Source: Parasphingopyxis algicola | GTDB taxonomy: Bacteria > Pseudomonadota > Alphaproteobacteria > Sphingomonadales > Sphingomonadaceae | Length of the DNA: 64,000 nt | NCBI RefSeq assembly: GCF_013378075.1 | Contig: NZ_CP051131.1 | Span: 2,864,501-2,928,500 of the forward strand | Direction of reading: 5' to 3' | Shown here: one piece after another, positions 33,910-42,435 of the stretch | How positions within the stretch are numbered: position 1 is the stretch's first letter | Layout of the letters: the number at the start of each line of letters is the position of its first letter | Translations under genes and position numbers: made by a program | The notes under the pieces: generated by a model | Told to the model about the DNA's origin: nothing | The model's input: the letters and a program-made list of their open reading frames with translations, nothing else | The model's database searches: none

Positions 33910-34686
33910 TCATTCGTCCCCGTTTCCATCCTGCACCGTGCAGCTCGCCTGCATCCAGCGCAGATTGATGCCGATCCGTTCGGCGCCGGGATCGGCCCAG
34001 CTATACGATACCGCGCGGTCCGGATCATCCTCCGTGTGGACATATAGCACAAGGCTCGGCCGGTTGCGGCTCGGGGCGGGCCAGATAACGTTGCGCATCC
34101 GGACGATCGCGACCGGCGCGCCGCTGTCGCCGCCCCCCGCGCGGATGCGGCCGCCCTGATCGTGCATCATCAGGCCGCTATCGAACGTCCATTCGCTCTC
34201 GCCGTCGGATTCGGTCTTGCGCACCGAGATCCAGCAGGAGACGGGCCGCGCGCGGCGCAATTCGAGCGGGCGGCCGTCGGGCCAGGCCATGGCGATTTCT
34301 GCGGGTCCGATACGCTGCATGACGGCGGGCAGATCGTCGCACATGCCCTCGCTCGCATCGAGGACGAAGGCATCGCCTTCGGGGCGGAACAATCGCGTGC
34401 AATCGTTCGAGGACAGGGCCGTCAGATCGCCGCGCGGCACGACGGTCACGGTCTCGGCCGGTTCGACCGGTTCGCCGAACGCGTCGACCGGCTGGAGCGT
34501 GAACGCGCCGTCACCATCGGCGGTGAAGCGCAGGCTGATCCAGCGGTCCTGCGGCTCGCCTGCCTCGCCCTGGAAATAGACCTGTTCGGTGTTTGCGTAG
34601 ATGCCGGGAAGCAGGTCGGCGAGGTCCTGCGCCGCGGCCGGCGCGGCGACGCCCGCCAGTATCGCCATCGTCGGAATGATGCGCAT
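33910..34686 (-). CDS. Secreted uncharacterised protein (weakly CpcT/CpeT-like)
   Basis: This 258-residue protein has a signal peptide (MRIIPTMAILAGVAAPAAAQ). The mature part starts DLADLLPGIYANTEQVYFQG and later has SCWISVRKTE and GGRIRAGGGDSG. A lone resemblance to CpcT/CpeT chromophore-lyase-like proteins (PGIYANTEQ then CW) is weak. The ATG follows GGGGAGGAACG on the minus strand. A near-perfect operator lies 54 bp upstream in a divergent promoter shared with another secreted protein. Confidence 0.7.
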   Translation of the reverse strand: MRIIPTMAILAGVAAPAAAQDLADLLPGIYANTEQVYFQGEAGEPQDRWISLRFTADGDGAFTLQPVDAFGEPVEPAETVTVVPRGDLTALSSNDCTRLFRPEGDAFVLDASEGMCDDLPAVMQRIGPAEIAMAWPDGRPLELRRARPVSCWISVRKTESDGESEWTFDSGLMMHDQGGRIRAGGGDSGAPVAIVRMRNVIWPAPSRNRPSLVLYVHTEDDPDRAVSYSWADPGAERIGINLRWMQASCTVQDGNGDE

Positions 34687-34740
34687 CGTCGTTCCTCCCC
34701 GAACCGTCCCTACAGGCTATCGCGCGGCGCGGGAAATGCA

Positions 34741-34758
34741 AATATGTCCGGACAAATT
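34741..34758. promoter_or_regulatory. Palindromic operator, site 5 (one mismatch)
   Basis: AATATGTCCGGACAAATT differs at one left-arm base from the perfect sites. It lies between divergent genes for two secreted proteins, 54 bp from the start at 34686 and 51 bp before 34810. Confidence 0.82.
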
Positions 34759-34809
34759 TTGACAGGCAGGACGATTCCGGCGAAAAGCGTGAGCGGGAGG
34801 ATGATGACG

Positions 34810-35571
34810 ATGCGCTATTGGATCGGACTGTTGGTCTTTCTCTTTGCCGCGCCGGCGCTGGCGCTTGAGGCGGCGGCGCCCGATGCGCGCACGATCCTCG
34901 AACGCGCGACCGAAGCGGCGGGCGGCGCGGACTGGCTCAATCCCTTCACGTTGCAGCTCAGCGGCCATGCCGTCTTCTACGGCCCCGACAGCGCCGAACC
35001 GCGCAGCCGGTCCGACGATTACCGGATGTGGCGCGTCTTCGATCCCGATCGCACCGCGAGCCATAATGCGCAGGGCAAGGTCCGCATTCGTGCTGGCGTC
35101 GGAGACGGCGTGATGTTCGAGGTCGGCTATGACGGCGAGACGACCTGGACCCAGGACGGGATCATGCCGCGCGAAGAGGCGGACGCCTATTGGGCCTCGG
35201 CCTTCGGCTTCGGGATCATTCGGCGCGCGCTGGGCGAGGGCTTCACCCTGACCCGCATCCCGGACGGCAATTCGAACGGCCACCCGACCTACAAGATCCG
35301 CATCACCGATCCCGGCGGCGCGGAGACGATCTTCGGGATCGACCAGCAGAGCCATTATATCCGCACGATGGAATTCGCGACGCCGCGCGGCTGGCACATG
35401 CGCGTCTATGACGATTTCTACCGGCTCGAGGACCCGGACTGGGTGCAGGCCGGGACGGTGACGCTCTCCTATAACGGCACCGTCTCGAACACCGTCACCT
35501 GGACCGAAACGGTCGTCAACGCGCCGATCGGGGACGATGTCTTCACCTATCCGGGTGGACCAAGCCGGTAA
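34810..35571 (+). CDS. Secreted protein, LolA-like beta fold possible
   Basis: Three ATGs follow GGAGG (34796-34800); 34810 has the best spacing (nine bases) and opens the signal peptide RYWIGLLVFLFAAPALA. The 253-residue protein continues ILERATEAAGGADWLNPFTL and has many paired beta-strand-like segments (VMFEVGYDGETTWTQDG, AETIFGIDQQSHYIRTMEFA), like outer-membrane lipoprotein-sorting or DUF-type periplasmic proteins. No family can be named with confidence. It is governed by operator site 5. Confidence 0.72.
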   Translation: MRYWIGLLVFLFAAPALALEAAAPDARTILERATEAAGGADWLNPFTLQLSGHAVFYGPDSAEPRSRSDDYRMWRVFDPDRTASHNAQGKVRIRAGVGDGVMFEVGYDGETTWTQDGIMPREEADAYWASAFGFGIIRRALGEGFTLTRIPDGNSNGHPTYKIRITDPGGAETIFGIDQQSHYIRTMEFATPRGWHMRVYDDFYRLEDPDWVQAGTVTLSYNGTVSNTVTWTETVVNAPIGDDVFTYPGGPSR

Positions 35572-35583
35572 CGCCAGCACAAC

Positions 35584-35667
35584 CGTCACCCCGGACTTGA
35601 TCCGGGGTCCAGGGCCGTAAGCGATATCGCAGGCAGCCCTGGATTCCGGATCAAGTCCGGAATGACG
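35584..35667. repeat. GGACTTGATCCGG palindromic repeat (copy 2)
   Basis: Begins CGTCACCCCGGACTTGATCC and ends GGATCAAGTCCGGAATGACG. It lies between the secreted protein and DUF1330 genes. Confidence 0.85.
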
Positions 35668-35687
35668 TTCAAATGAAAGGAGCCACC

Positions 35688-35993
35688 ATGCCCGCCTATA
35701 TGATCGTTACCGCGAAGATCGCCGACCGCGACGCCTTTATCCAGGGTTATGGCATGGCCGCCGCCAAGCTCGTCGAGCAGTTCGGCGGCAGATATGTGCT
35801 GCGGGCGCCGGGCGCGGAACTGCTCGAGGGCGATTTCGGCGACGGGGCCTCGATGGTGATCTCCGAATGGCCGGACAAGGCCGCGGCCAAGGCCTTCTGG
35901 AACTCTCCCGAATATCGGGAGGTGAAGAAGCTGCGCGAGGGATGCGCGGAGTGCCAGGTCTTGCTGATCGAAGCGGACTCCATCGCTGGTTGA
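35688..35993 (+). CDS. DUF1330 family protein
   Basis: ATG 35688 is preferred, five bases after AAAGGAG; an ATG at 35673 overlaps that site. The 101-residue protein is a stand-alone DUF1330 domain: YMIVTAKIADRDAFIQGYGM, QFGGRYVLRAPGAELLEG, then MVISEWPDKAAAKAFWNSPE. It is a small ferredoxin-like dimer fold. The same domain is fused to cupins in the protein at 170-1426. It ends one base before the convergent amidohydrolase stop. Confidence 0.85.
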   Translation: MPAYMIVTAKIADRDAFIQGYGMAAAKLVEQFGGRYVLRAPGAELLEGDFGDGASMVISEWPDKAAAKAFWNSPEYREVKKLREGCAECQVLLIEADSIAG

Positions 35994-35994
35994 G

Positions 35995-38007
35995 CTAGTC
36001 CGCCGCCGTCACTTCCGGCGGTTCGGCGAAGGGGCGGATGCCGAAATGCGGATAGATGTCGGCCGGGAAATAGACGGTCCCGTTCGCGACGACCATCGCA
36101 ATCGACTTGATCGCGGAGAGGTCGGCGGTCGGGTCGCCGGGCACGAGGAAGAAATCGGCATATTTGCCGCCCGCGATCGATCCCAGATCCTCGTCCTGGC
36201 CCAGATACTCGGCCATGCCGAGCGTGGCGAGACGGAGTACTTCGGGTGCGCTGTAGCCGGCGCGTTCGAACAGTTCGAGCTCGCGGTGATAGGCGAAGGA
36301 GCCGCCCATATCGGTGCCGGGCACGATTCTGATGCCGCGTTCGCGCATCATCGCGATGGTGCGGATGACCTGGTCGAAGGCGCCGCGATAGCGTTCGTCG
36401 GCGCCCTCCGCCGAGATATCGGCCCAGGCTTCCTGCAGGCTGCGCTGCTGGCCGACCGGCATGTGATCGAAGATATCGGCAAAGCCCGGGGAAACCTCGC
36501 CGTTGCGGCCGAGCAGCAGCGCCTCGTGGATGGCGATGGTCGGATCGATGGCGATATTGTTCTGCGCCATCAGGCCGATCGTGTGCTGGACCGGTTCGCT
36601 GTCAAGATCGAGCGCCGGCAGCCGGTCGAGCGCGGTCAGGCGGAGCAGGGTGCGCGTATCCTCGTGCGGTTCGAGCACCCAGCCCAGCATCACCTGGTTG
36701 ATATGGGTGAGTTCGTCGAACCCGGCCGCGATCATCGCATCGGCGTTGGAGAAGGCCGGCACATGGCCGGCGACGCGCAGCCCCAGCCGGTGCGCTTCCG
36801 CGACGAGCCGTGGCGCCCAGTCCGGCGTCATCGAATTGTAGAGCTTCACCTGGTGGAAGCCGCGCGCCGCATACCAGCGGACCTGTGCGAGCGCCTCTTC
36901 CTCGGTCTCGACCAGTTCGCCGGTCTGCGAACTGAATTCGCTCAGCCCTTCGATAAAGCCGCTGCGCGTGATGCGCGGCCCGGCGATCGTGCCGTCCGCG
37001 ATCCGTTCGATCAGCCCGTCGAGCACGTCGTTCTCGTTGCCCATGTCGCGGACCGAGGTGACGCCGGCGGCGATGTTGAGCAGCGCTACATTCTGCGAGA
37101 TATGGCCGTGCATCTCGTACATGCCGGGCACCAGCGTGCCGCCCGCCCCGTCGATGATCGTCTCACCCTCGGTCGCGGGCGCATCGTTGGGCTGGATCGA
37201 GCTGATCCGGTCGTTGTGCCAGACGACGGCATGCGGGCCGGTGCGCGTCATCGTTTCCGGATCGAAGATATGGACGTTGCGGACGCGGACCGGGCCGTCG
37301 AAATTGCGCGCGGCCTCGGCCTGGATGCGGACGAACCGCTCGGTCGACAGTTCCTGTGCGCGATTCCGCAGCGCTTCGTCGGCCGCCTCGTAACCCGTGC
37401 GGACAATCGCGAAGCGCGGACTGGCAAAGGCGAACAGGCGGTTCTCAGCGTCGAGCGTCACATAGACCGGATTGAGATCGAGCCCGGCGATCTCATAGGT
37501 GGTGGTCGCGACCGCGCCGTCCGGGCCGTCGTGGCTGGCCGTACCGCGTTCGGTCAGCGTTGCGGTGCCGCCGGGCAGCACGGCCATGCTGTCGTCCGCG
37601 TCCGCCAGCAGCGCGCGGGCGAGCAATGCCAGGCTCCAGGGACTGCCATTCTGGTCGATATAGAAGCGCGCATCGGCGATCGCGGTTTCGCGCTCGCCGG
37701 TCGCGTCGCGCCAGCGGGCCCGGCCGTTTTCGAGCACGAACGTCTCGTCGACGAGATTGCCGAACGTCGTCGCGCCCTCGATCTCCCAGCGCAGCGGATA
37801 GCCGTCCGCGTCGAGCGTGATCGTCTCGGCGATCGTCGGCCCGCGCCCGTTATTCTTGTAGTCATAGTCGATCGCGACCCGGCTTCCTTCCGCATCGACG
37901 CGAAGATGGCCGACATCGTTGCCGCCGGACAGGACCCGGTATTCGCGCATCTCGGCCGCCGCCGGCGACGCGAGAATGAGTGTGGCGAGCAGCAGTTTCT
38001 TGAGCAT
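35995..38007 (-). CDS. Exported amidohydrolase with extra N-terminal domain
   Basis: The ATG at 38007 opens a signal peptide (LKKLLLATLILASPAAAE); a long open extension further upstream lies antisense to the thiolase gene and is rejected. The 670-residue protein has about 210 residues of beta-rich sequence before the metal-dependent hydrolase domain, which shows PGMYEMHGHIS, GFHQVKLYN, LRVAGHVPAF, ELTHINQ and IVPGTDMGG, covering the imidazolonepropionase-like metal ligands. It ends with the usual GGKYADFFLVPGDP. The extra domain is uncharacterised. The substrate is unknown. Confidence 0.82.
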   Translation of the reverse strand: MLKKLLLATLILASPAAAEMREYRVLSGGNDVGHLRVDAEGSRVAIDYDYKNNGRGPTIAETITLDADGYPLRWEIEGATTFGNLVDETFVLENGRARWRDATGERETAIADARFYIDQNGSPWSLALLARALLADADDSMAVLPGGTATLTERGTASHDGPDGAVATTTYEIAGLDLNPVYVTLDAENRLFAFASPRFAIVRTGYEAADEALRNRAQELSTERFVRIQAEAARNFDGPVRVRNVHIFDPETMTRTGPHAVVWHNDRISSIQPNDAPATEGETIIDGAGGTLVPGMYEMHGHISQNVALLNIAAGVTSVRDMGNENDVLDGLIERIADGTIAGPRITRSGFIEGLSEFSSQTGELVETEEEALAQVRWYAARGFHQVKLYNSMTPDWAPRLVAEAHRLGLRVAGHVPAFSNADAMIAAGFDELTHINQVMLGWVLEPHEDTRTLLRLTALDRLPALDLDSEPVQHTIGLMAQNNIAIDPTIAIHEALLLGRNGEVSPGFADIFDHMPVGQQRSLQEAWADISAEGADERYRGAFDQVIRTIAMMRERGIRIVPGTDMGGSFAYHRELELFERAGYSAPEVLRLATLGMAEYLGQDEDLGSIAGGKYADFFLVPGDPTADLSAIKSIAMVVANGTVYFPADIYPHFGIRPFAEPPEVTAAD

Positions 38008-38160
38008 GGGCCGAAAGTCCTTGGATCGGGATTGGGGGGAGACGGGATTGCGATAGCGGCCCGTATCGCCCTCCGCAAACTGCTGGCGCCCATCGCAATT
38101 GGCAGTTGCGCTCCGCCGCCGCCTCGTGTTTGCACGCGCACGAACAGCGAAGGACGAATG

Positions 38161-39690
38161 ATGAGCGAGATCGCGGATACCACCCCCGTCATTATCGGCG
38201 TCGGCCAGTATAGCGAACGGCCCGACGATCCGGACTACCGGGCGCTCTCGCCGATGGATCTGGGCGGCAAGGCGCTGGCGGCGGCGCTGGCCGACAGCGG
38301 CGCGACGGACGATGCGGCGGGCGCGATCGATACGATCGCCGCGATCCGCCAGTTCGAGACGTCGGTTCCCGGCGCGGTGGCGCCGTTCGGCAAATCGAAC
38401 AATGCGCCGCGCTCCTACGGCAAGCGCGTCGGCGCGGAGCCGGAGCGGGCGATCCTCGAGATCGTCGGCGGGCAGGGGCCGCAGAAACTGGTCGGCGAAT
38501 TCGCGGCGGATATCGCCGAGGGCCGGTCGGAGGTCGCCGCGATTATCGGGTCCGAGGCGATTTCGACGGTGCTGACCTTGAGCAAGCAGGGCGAAAAACC
38601 GGACTGGTCCGAAGACATTGAAGGCCAGCTCGAGGATCGCGGTTTCGGGATGCGCGGGCTGCTCGATTCGACGCTGATCGCGCACGGCCTCGCCGCGCCG
38701 ATCCCGATCTACGCGCTGTTCGACAATGCACGGCGCGCGGCGCGCGGGGCGGGGCTGGAGGCGTATCGGCGCGAGATCGGCGAGCTGTTCGCACCGTTCA
38801 GCGAAGTCGCGGCGAAGAACCCCCATGCCGCGGCGCCAGCCGCACGGACGGCGGAAGAACTGGCGATCGTTACCGAGCGCAACCGGATCGTCGCCGAGCC
38901 CTATCCGCGGATGACGGTCGCGCGCGACCAGGTGAACCAGGCGGCGGCGATCCTGATCGCCTCCGCCGGCAAGGCGCGGGCGCTCGGCGTGCCCGAGGAG
39001 AAATGGGTGCATATCCATGCCGTCACCGATGCGAAGGAGCTGTCGGTGCTCGAACGGCCCGACATGGCGACCAGCCCGGCCTCGATCGCTTCGGTGCGCG
39101 CAGCGCTGGATATGGCGAGAGTCGGGATGGACGCGATCGGCTATCTCGATCTCTACAGCTGTTTCGCGATCGCGGTCACCAATATCGCCGACGCCTTCGG
39201 TATCGCGCCCGACGATCCGCGCGGGCTGACGCTGACCGGCGGGCTGCCCTTTTTTGGCGGGGCGGGAAATAACTACTCCGCGCATGCGATCGCCGAGGCC
39301 GTCCAGAAACTGCGCGCGGACGAGGACGCCTATGCGCTGGTCGGCGCCAATGGCGGGTTCATGAGCAAATATGCGACCGGCATCTATTCCCGTCGTCCCG
39401 CTGACTGGAGTGCGGAACGGTTCCGAAAACTACCGGATCAGACGGAGAAGCGCGAAGTCCGCGACAGCCATTCGGGCGAAGCGGTGGTCGATACCTATAC
39501 GATCATGCCGGGCCGAAACGGCACGGTCGCGGCGGTCGTCGCGCGGACCGGAGACGGCGCGCGGATCGTCGCCAATGTCGCGCCCGACGATACGAATACG
39601 CTGGCGGTGCTGGAGCGGGGCGAGCCGTTCGGCCGGACGATCGCGGTGGAAGCGACCGATTCCGGCCGCAACCTCTTTACGTTCGCCTAA
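38161..39690 (+). CDS. Thiolase-like protein (acetyl-CoA acetyltransferase family, non-canonical)
   Basis: This 509-residue protein begins TPVIIGVGQYSERPDD, typical of SCP2/thiolase-like proteins. The segment that usually contains the nucleophilic Cys reads VGGQGPQKLVGEFA, with Gly in its place. GGLPFFGGAGNNYSAHAIAE is present where a His is kept. ATG 38161 is preferred (AGGA six bases upstream); 38158 is possible. It is divergent from the amidohydrolase. Related proteins are annotated as acetyltransferases, but the missing Cys makes ordinary thiolysis doubtful. Confidence 0.8.
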   Translation: MSEIADTTPVIIGVGQYSERPDDPDYRALSPMDLGGKALAAALADSGATDDAAGAIDTIAAIRQFETSVPGAVAPFGKSNNAPRSYGKRVGAEPERAILEIVGGQGPQKLVGEFAADIAEGRSEVAAIIGSEAISTVLTLSKQGEKPDWSEDIEGQLEDRGFGMRGLLDSTLIAHGLAAPIPIYALFDNARRAARGAGLEAYRREIGELFAPFSEVAAKNPHAAAPAARTAEELAIVTERNRIVAEPYPRMTVARDQVNQAAAILIASAGKARALGVPEEKWVHIHAVTDAKELSVLERPDMATSPASIASVRAALDMARVGMDAIGYLDLYSCFAIAVTNIADAFGIAPDDPRGLTLTGGLPFFGGAGNNYSAHAIAEAVQKLRADEDAYALVGANGGFMSKYATGIYSRRPADWSAERFRKLPDQTEKREVRDSHSGEAVVDTYTIMPGRNGTVAAVVARTGDGARIVANVAPDDTNTLAVLERGEPFGRTIAVEATDSGRNLFTFA

Positions 39691-39692
39691 AT

Positions 39693-39775
39693 CGTCATTG
39701 CGAGCGTAGCGCGGCAATCAGAGCCGAGCGCGAAACGCTCTGGATTGCCGCGGGCCTTCGGCCCTCGCAACGACG
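39693..39775. repeat. Palindromic repeat, GTCATTGC family (copy 4)
   Basis: Begins CGTCATTGCGAGCGTAGC and ends GGCCCTCGCAACGACG. It is shorter than the other copies and lies between convergent genes. Confidence 0.82.
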
Positions 39776-39801
39776 CCAGCCTGGCTGATCTCGATTGTTG
39801 C

Positions 39802-40323
39802 TCAGTCGAAATGCAGCTCGCGATAGCTGCCGCGATAATAGAGCAGCGGATCGAGGTCGGCGTCGAAACGCACGCGGATGACGCGGCCGAGCAGGATCAG
39901 ATGATCGCCGCCGTCATATTCGGCGAATTTCGCGCATTCGAAATTGGCGAGCGAATCGCCGAGCATCGGCACGCCGGTCGACCAGGCCTCCCAGTCGGTT
40001 CCCTCGAACCGGTCGATATCGGGTGTCGCGAAACGCTGGGCGATTTCCCGTTGCCCGATATGGAGCACATTGACCGCGAAAGCCTCGGCCCGTTCGAACC
40101 AGGGCAGTTGGGTCGATTTGCGGTTCAGGCAGACGAGCAGCAACTCGGGATCCAGCGAGACCGAGGTGAAGCTGTTCGCCGTCAGCCCGACCGGCCGGTC
40201 GTCGCGATCCAGCGTCGTCACCACTGTGACGCCCGTACCGAAACAGCCCAGCGCGTCGCGCAAGGTGCGGCTGTCGGACCCTGAGCGGAGATCGTGCGGA
40301 ACGGCGGGCGGAGCGTCGGACAT
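39802..40323 (-). CDS. Flavin reductase-like protein (HpaC/RutF type)
   Basis: From ATG 40323 the protein has 173 residues (an upstream ATG at 40359 is possible; neither has a clear Shine-Dalgarno sequence). It shows the flavin reductase domain: RDALGCFGTGVTVVTTLD, VGLTANSFTSVSLDPELLLV, CLNRKS, and GDHLILLGRV. Such proteins supply reduced flavin to two-component monooxygenases. No monooxygenase partner is adjacent, so it may serve a distant enzyme. Confidence 0.84.
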   Translation of the reverse strand: MSDAPPAVPHDLRSGSDSRTLRDALGCFGTGVTVVTTLDRDDRPVGLTANSFTSVSLDPELLLVCLNRKSTQLPWFERAEAFAVNVLHIGQREIAQRFATPDIDRFEGTDWEAWSTGVPMLGDSLANFECAKFAEYDGGDHLILLGRVIRVRFDADLDPLLYYRGSYRELHFD

Positions 40324-40365
40324 GCGCCGGGCTATAGGCGGCTGGCGTCGGGAGGCCAAGCGGGC

Positions 40366-40570
40366 GTTGAGAGTCGTTTGTCAGAATTTCGTTAGCACGA
40401 AATCGCCGCACCAGGATTTGATTGTCAGAACATTGCTCGCGCAATGTCGCCGCACCAGCCCTCTCCCCCTCCCGGCCGCCCACAGGGTACACTCATTGGG
40501 AGGTCGGGAGGGGGGAGAGGGCTGGTGCGGCGCTCGACCGACAGGTCGAGTCTGACAAACGATTCTCAAC
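40366..40570. repeat. Composite hairpin repeat element E1 (three units)
   Basis: Outer arms at 40366-40385 and 40551-40570 pair at 19 of 20 positions. Inside are two forward units (40378-40414, 40422-40458) and one reverse unit (40522-40558). Each unit is TTGTCAGA, an 18-nt hairpin with 7-bp stem and 4-nt loop, then CGCCGCACCAG. Stems are ATTTCGT, ACATTGC and CTCGACC, all fully paired. A long imperfect stem (40459-40482 with 40498-40521) joins the last two units. The end overlaps the stop of the acyl-CoA dehydrogenase gene. Confidence 0.85.
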
Positions 40571-41726
40571 TCCGCTGATTGAACCGCCGCCCGATCAGCG
40601 CCGCCGCAATATTCGTCTTCTGGACATCGGTCGTCCCGCCGGCGATGCCCCAGGCGAAGCCGTCGCGGACGCGCTGCTCCATGCCATATTCCTTGGAATA
40701 ACCGTAGCCGCCCATGATCTGCATGCCATCGGCGGTCACTTCGCGGACCATCTCGTTGGCGAAGCATTTGCCGACGCTCGATTCGAAGATATTGGGCAGG
40801 CCCTGCGAGGCGTTGACCGCCGCGCGGTAGATGAGGAGCCGGGAGGCCTCGACCTTCATCGCCATCGCGGCGAGCTTGAGCTGGATCGCCTGGAAATCGA
40901 CGATCGGCTTGCCGAACTGCTCGCGGTCCTGAGCATATTGCGTCGCCTCTTCGAGCGCGGCGGCAGCAAGGCCGAGCGACATCGTCGCATTGCCGCAGCG
41001 TTCGAGGCTGAACGCCTGCATGAGCTGCGCAAAGCCGCCCGCGGGCACGATCATATTGCCCTTGGGCACGCGGACCTCGTCGAGGAAGATGTCGGCGGAA
41101 GGGATACCGCGGAAACCCATAAGCTCTTCGGGCTTCCCGAAGCTGACGCCGTCGCGTTCCTTTTCGACGAGCACCGCGCCGATCCCCCTGGCGCCGGGCT
41201 CGTCGGACAGACGGCAATAGACGATATAGACATCCGAATGACCCGCGCCCGACGTCCAGCGTTTCTGGCCGCTGATCACGATCTCCTCGCCGTCGATACG
41301 GCCTGCGGTTTTCAGGTCGGTGAGCGCCGTTCCGGCCGCGGGCTCGGACATCGAGACGGCGACGACCGTCTCGCCTTTGACGACCGCGGGAATGATCTTC
41401 GCCTTGAGTTCGTCCGACGCGAAATGCTGGATCGTGCGGACCGGGCCGGTCAGCGCCTCGAAAATCGGGAAGGCGACGGCGACCGAGACCATCGCGAACT
41501 GCTCGAGCACGAGCAGGGCTTCGAGATGCCCGAGGCCCATTCCGCCATGCTCTTGCGGAAGGTTGACGCCGAGAAAGCCCATCTCGCCATAGCGGCGGCG
41601 CATATCGAGCGGGACGGGCGTATTGGTTTTCTCGAGCTCGCGCGCCAGTTCCATCGTTTCGGCGCGGGCGAATTTCCGCGCCGCTTCCTGCAATTCGGCC
41701 TGCTGTTCGGTCAGCTGAAAATCCAT
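40566..41726 (-). CDS. Acyl-CoA dehydrogenase, copy 2
   Basis: ATG 41726 (MDFQLTEQQ, preceded by AAGGG) gives 386 residues. The family layout is clear: GFLGVNLPQEHGGMGLGH, VSMSEPAAGTALTDLK, WTSGAGHSD, and the C-terminal GGYGYSKEYGMEQRVRDGF. At the classical catalytic Glu position it reads GIAGGTTDVQ, without Glu, so the base must lie elsewhere (as in isovaleryl-CoA dehydrogenase) or the enzyme is atypical. It stands apart from the other dehydrogenase at 16608. Confidence 0.86.
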   Translation of the reverse strand: MDFQLTEQQAELQEAARKFARAETMELARELEKTNTPVPLDMRRRYGEMGFLGVNLPQEHGGMGLGHLEALLVLEQFAMVSVAVAFPIFEALTGPVRTIQHFASDELKAKIIPAVVKGETVVAVSMSEPAAGTALTDLKTAGRIDGEEIVISGQKRWTSGAGHSDVYIVYCRLSDEPGARGIGAVLVEKERDGVSFGKPEELMGFRGIPSADIFLDEVRVPKGNMIVPAGGFAQLMQAFSLERCGNATMSLGLAAAALEEATQYAQDREQFGKPIVDFQAIQLKLAAMAMKVEASRLLIYRAAVNASQGLPNIFESSVGKCFANEMVREVTADGMQIMGGYGYSKEYGMEQRVRDGFAWGIAGGTTDVQKTNIAAALIGRRFNQRS

Positions 41727-41812
41727 CGCCCTTGCGTCCTTCCGTCCTTGGTCGCGCGGACTGTATGGGCTGGCGGGCAGGGCGCAAGTGCCAGTTTTGC
41801 GAACATTCCGTC

Positions 41813-41904
41813 CGTCATTGCGAGCACAGCGAAGCAATCCAGAGCCGTAAACGATATCACTAGCCGCTCTGGATTGCTTCGTCGCTCCGCTTCTCGCAAT
41901 GACG
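41813..41904. repeat. Palindromic repeat, GTCATTGC family (copy 5)
   Basis: Begins CGTCATTGCGAGCACAGC and ends CTTCTCGCAATGACG. It lies in the divergent gap between the dehydrogenase and MaoC genes; nothing else is seen in the 247-bp gap except likely promoters. Confidence 0.85.
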
Positions 41905-41973
41905 CCGGGCTTTAATAGCGGCGGTGCAGGTTATAGGACGCATGCAAACTGCAATTCGCACAGGAGTATCACG

Positions 41974-42432
41974 ATGGCAGGCAAATGGTTCGACGAACTC
42001 GAAGTGGGGCAGACCTTCGATCATCCGATCCGCCGGACGATCACCGAGACCGACAATGTCCTGTTCACGACGATGACCCACAATCCCGCCCAGCTCCATC
42101 TCGACGAGGAATATTGCAAGAACGAAACCGAGTTCGGCACCCGGATCGTCAACAGCTGCTACACGCTTTCGCTCATGGTCGGCATTTCGGTCGGCGACAC
42201 GACCCTGGGGACGGCGGTCGCTAATCTCGGCTGGGACGAGGTGCGCTTCCCGAAACCGCTCTTCCACGGCGACACGGTGCGGATCGAGACCGAGGTGGTG
42301 GGGCTGCGGGAGAGCAAATCGCGCCCCGACCAGGGCATCGTGACCTTCGAGCACCGCGCCTACAACCAGCACGGCGATCTCGTCGCGAGCTGCAAGCGCT
42401 CGGGGCTCCAGCGCAAGAAGCCGGCGGCCTAG
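41974..42432 (+). CDS. MaoC-family dehydratase, copy 2
   Basis: This 152-residue hot-dog-fold protein shares the pattern [33 protein letters not shown] and [18 protein letters not shown] with the copy at 16087-16596. ATG 41974 follows CAGGAG with seven-base spacing. It probably hydrates an enoyl-CoA made by the divergent acyl-CoA dehydrogenase. It is followed after three bases by a GTG-initiated MFS gene. Confidence 0.85.
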   Translation: MAGKWFDELEVGQTFDHPIRRTITETDNVLFTTMTHNPAQLHLDEEYCKNETEFGTRIVNSCYTLSLMVGISVGDTTLGTAVANLGWDEVRFPKPLFHGDTVRIETEVVGLRESKSRPDQGIVTFEHRAYNQHGDLVASCKRSGLQRKKPAA

Positions 42433-42435
42433 CGC

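Noticed and set aside
36046-38160. A long in-frame extension upstream of the thiolase-like gene
   Set aside because: It lies antisense to the amidohydrolase. The thiolase homology starts at 38161 with a good ribosome site.
17861-41904. GTCATTGCGAG repeats considered as a CRISPR array
   Set aside because: Copies are thousands of bases apart, internally palindromic and without regular spacers or cas genes.
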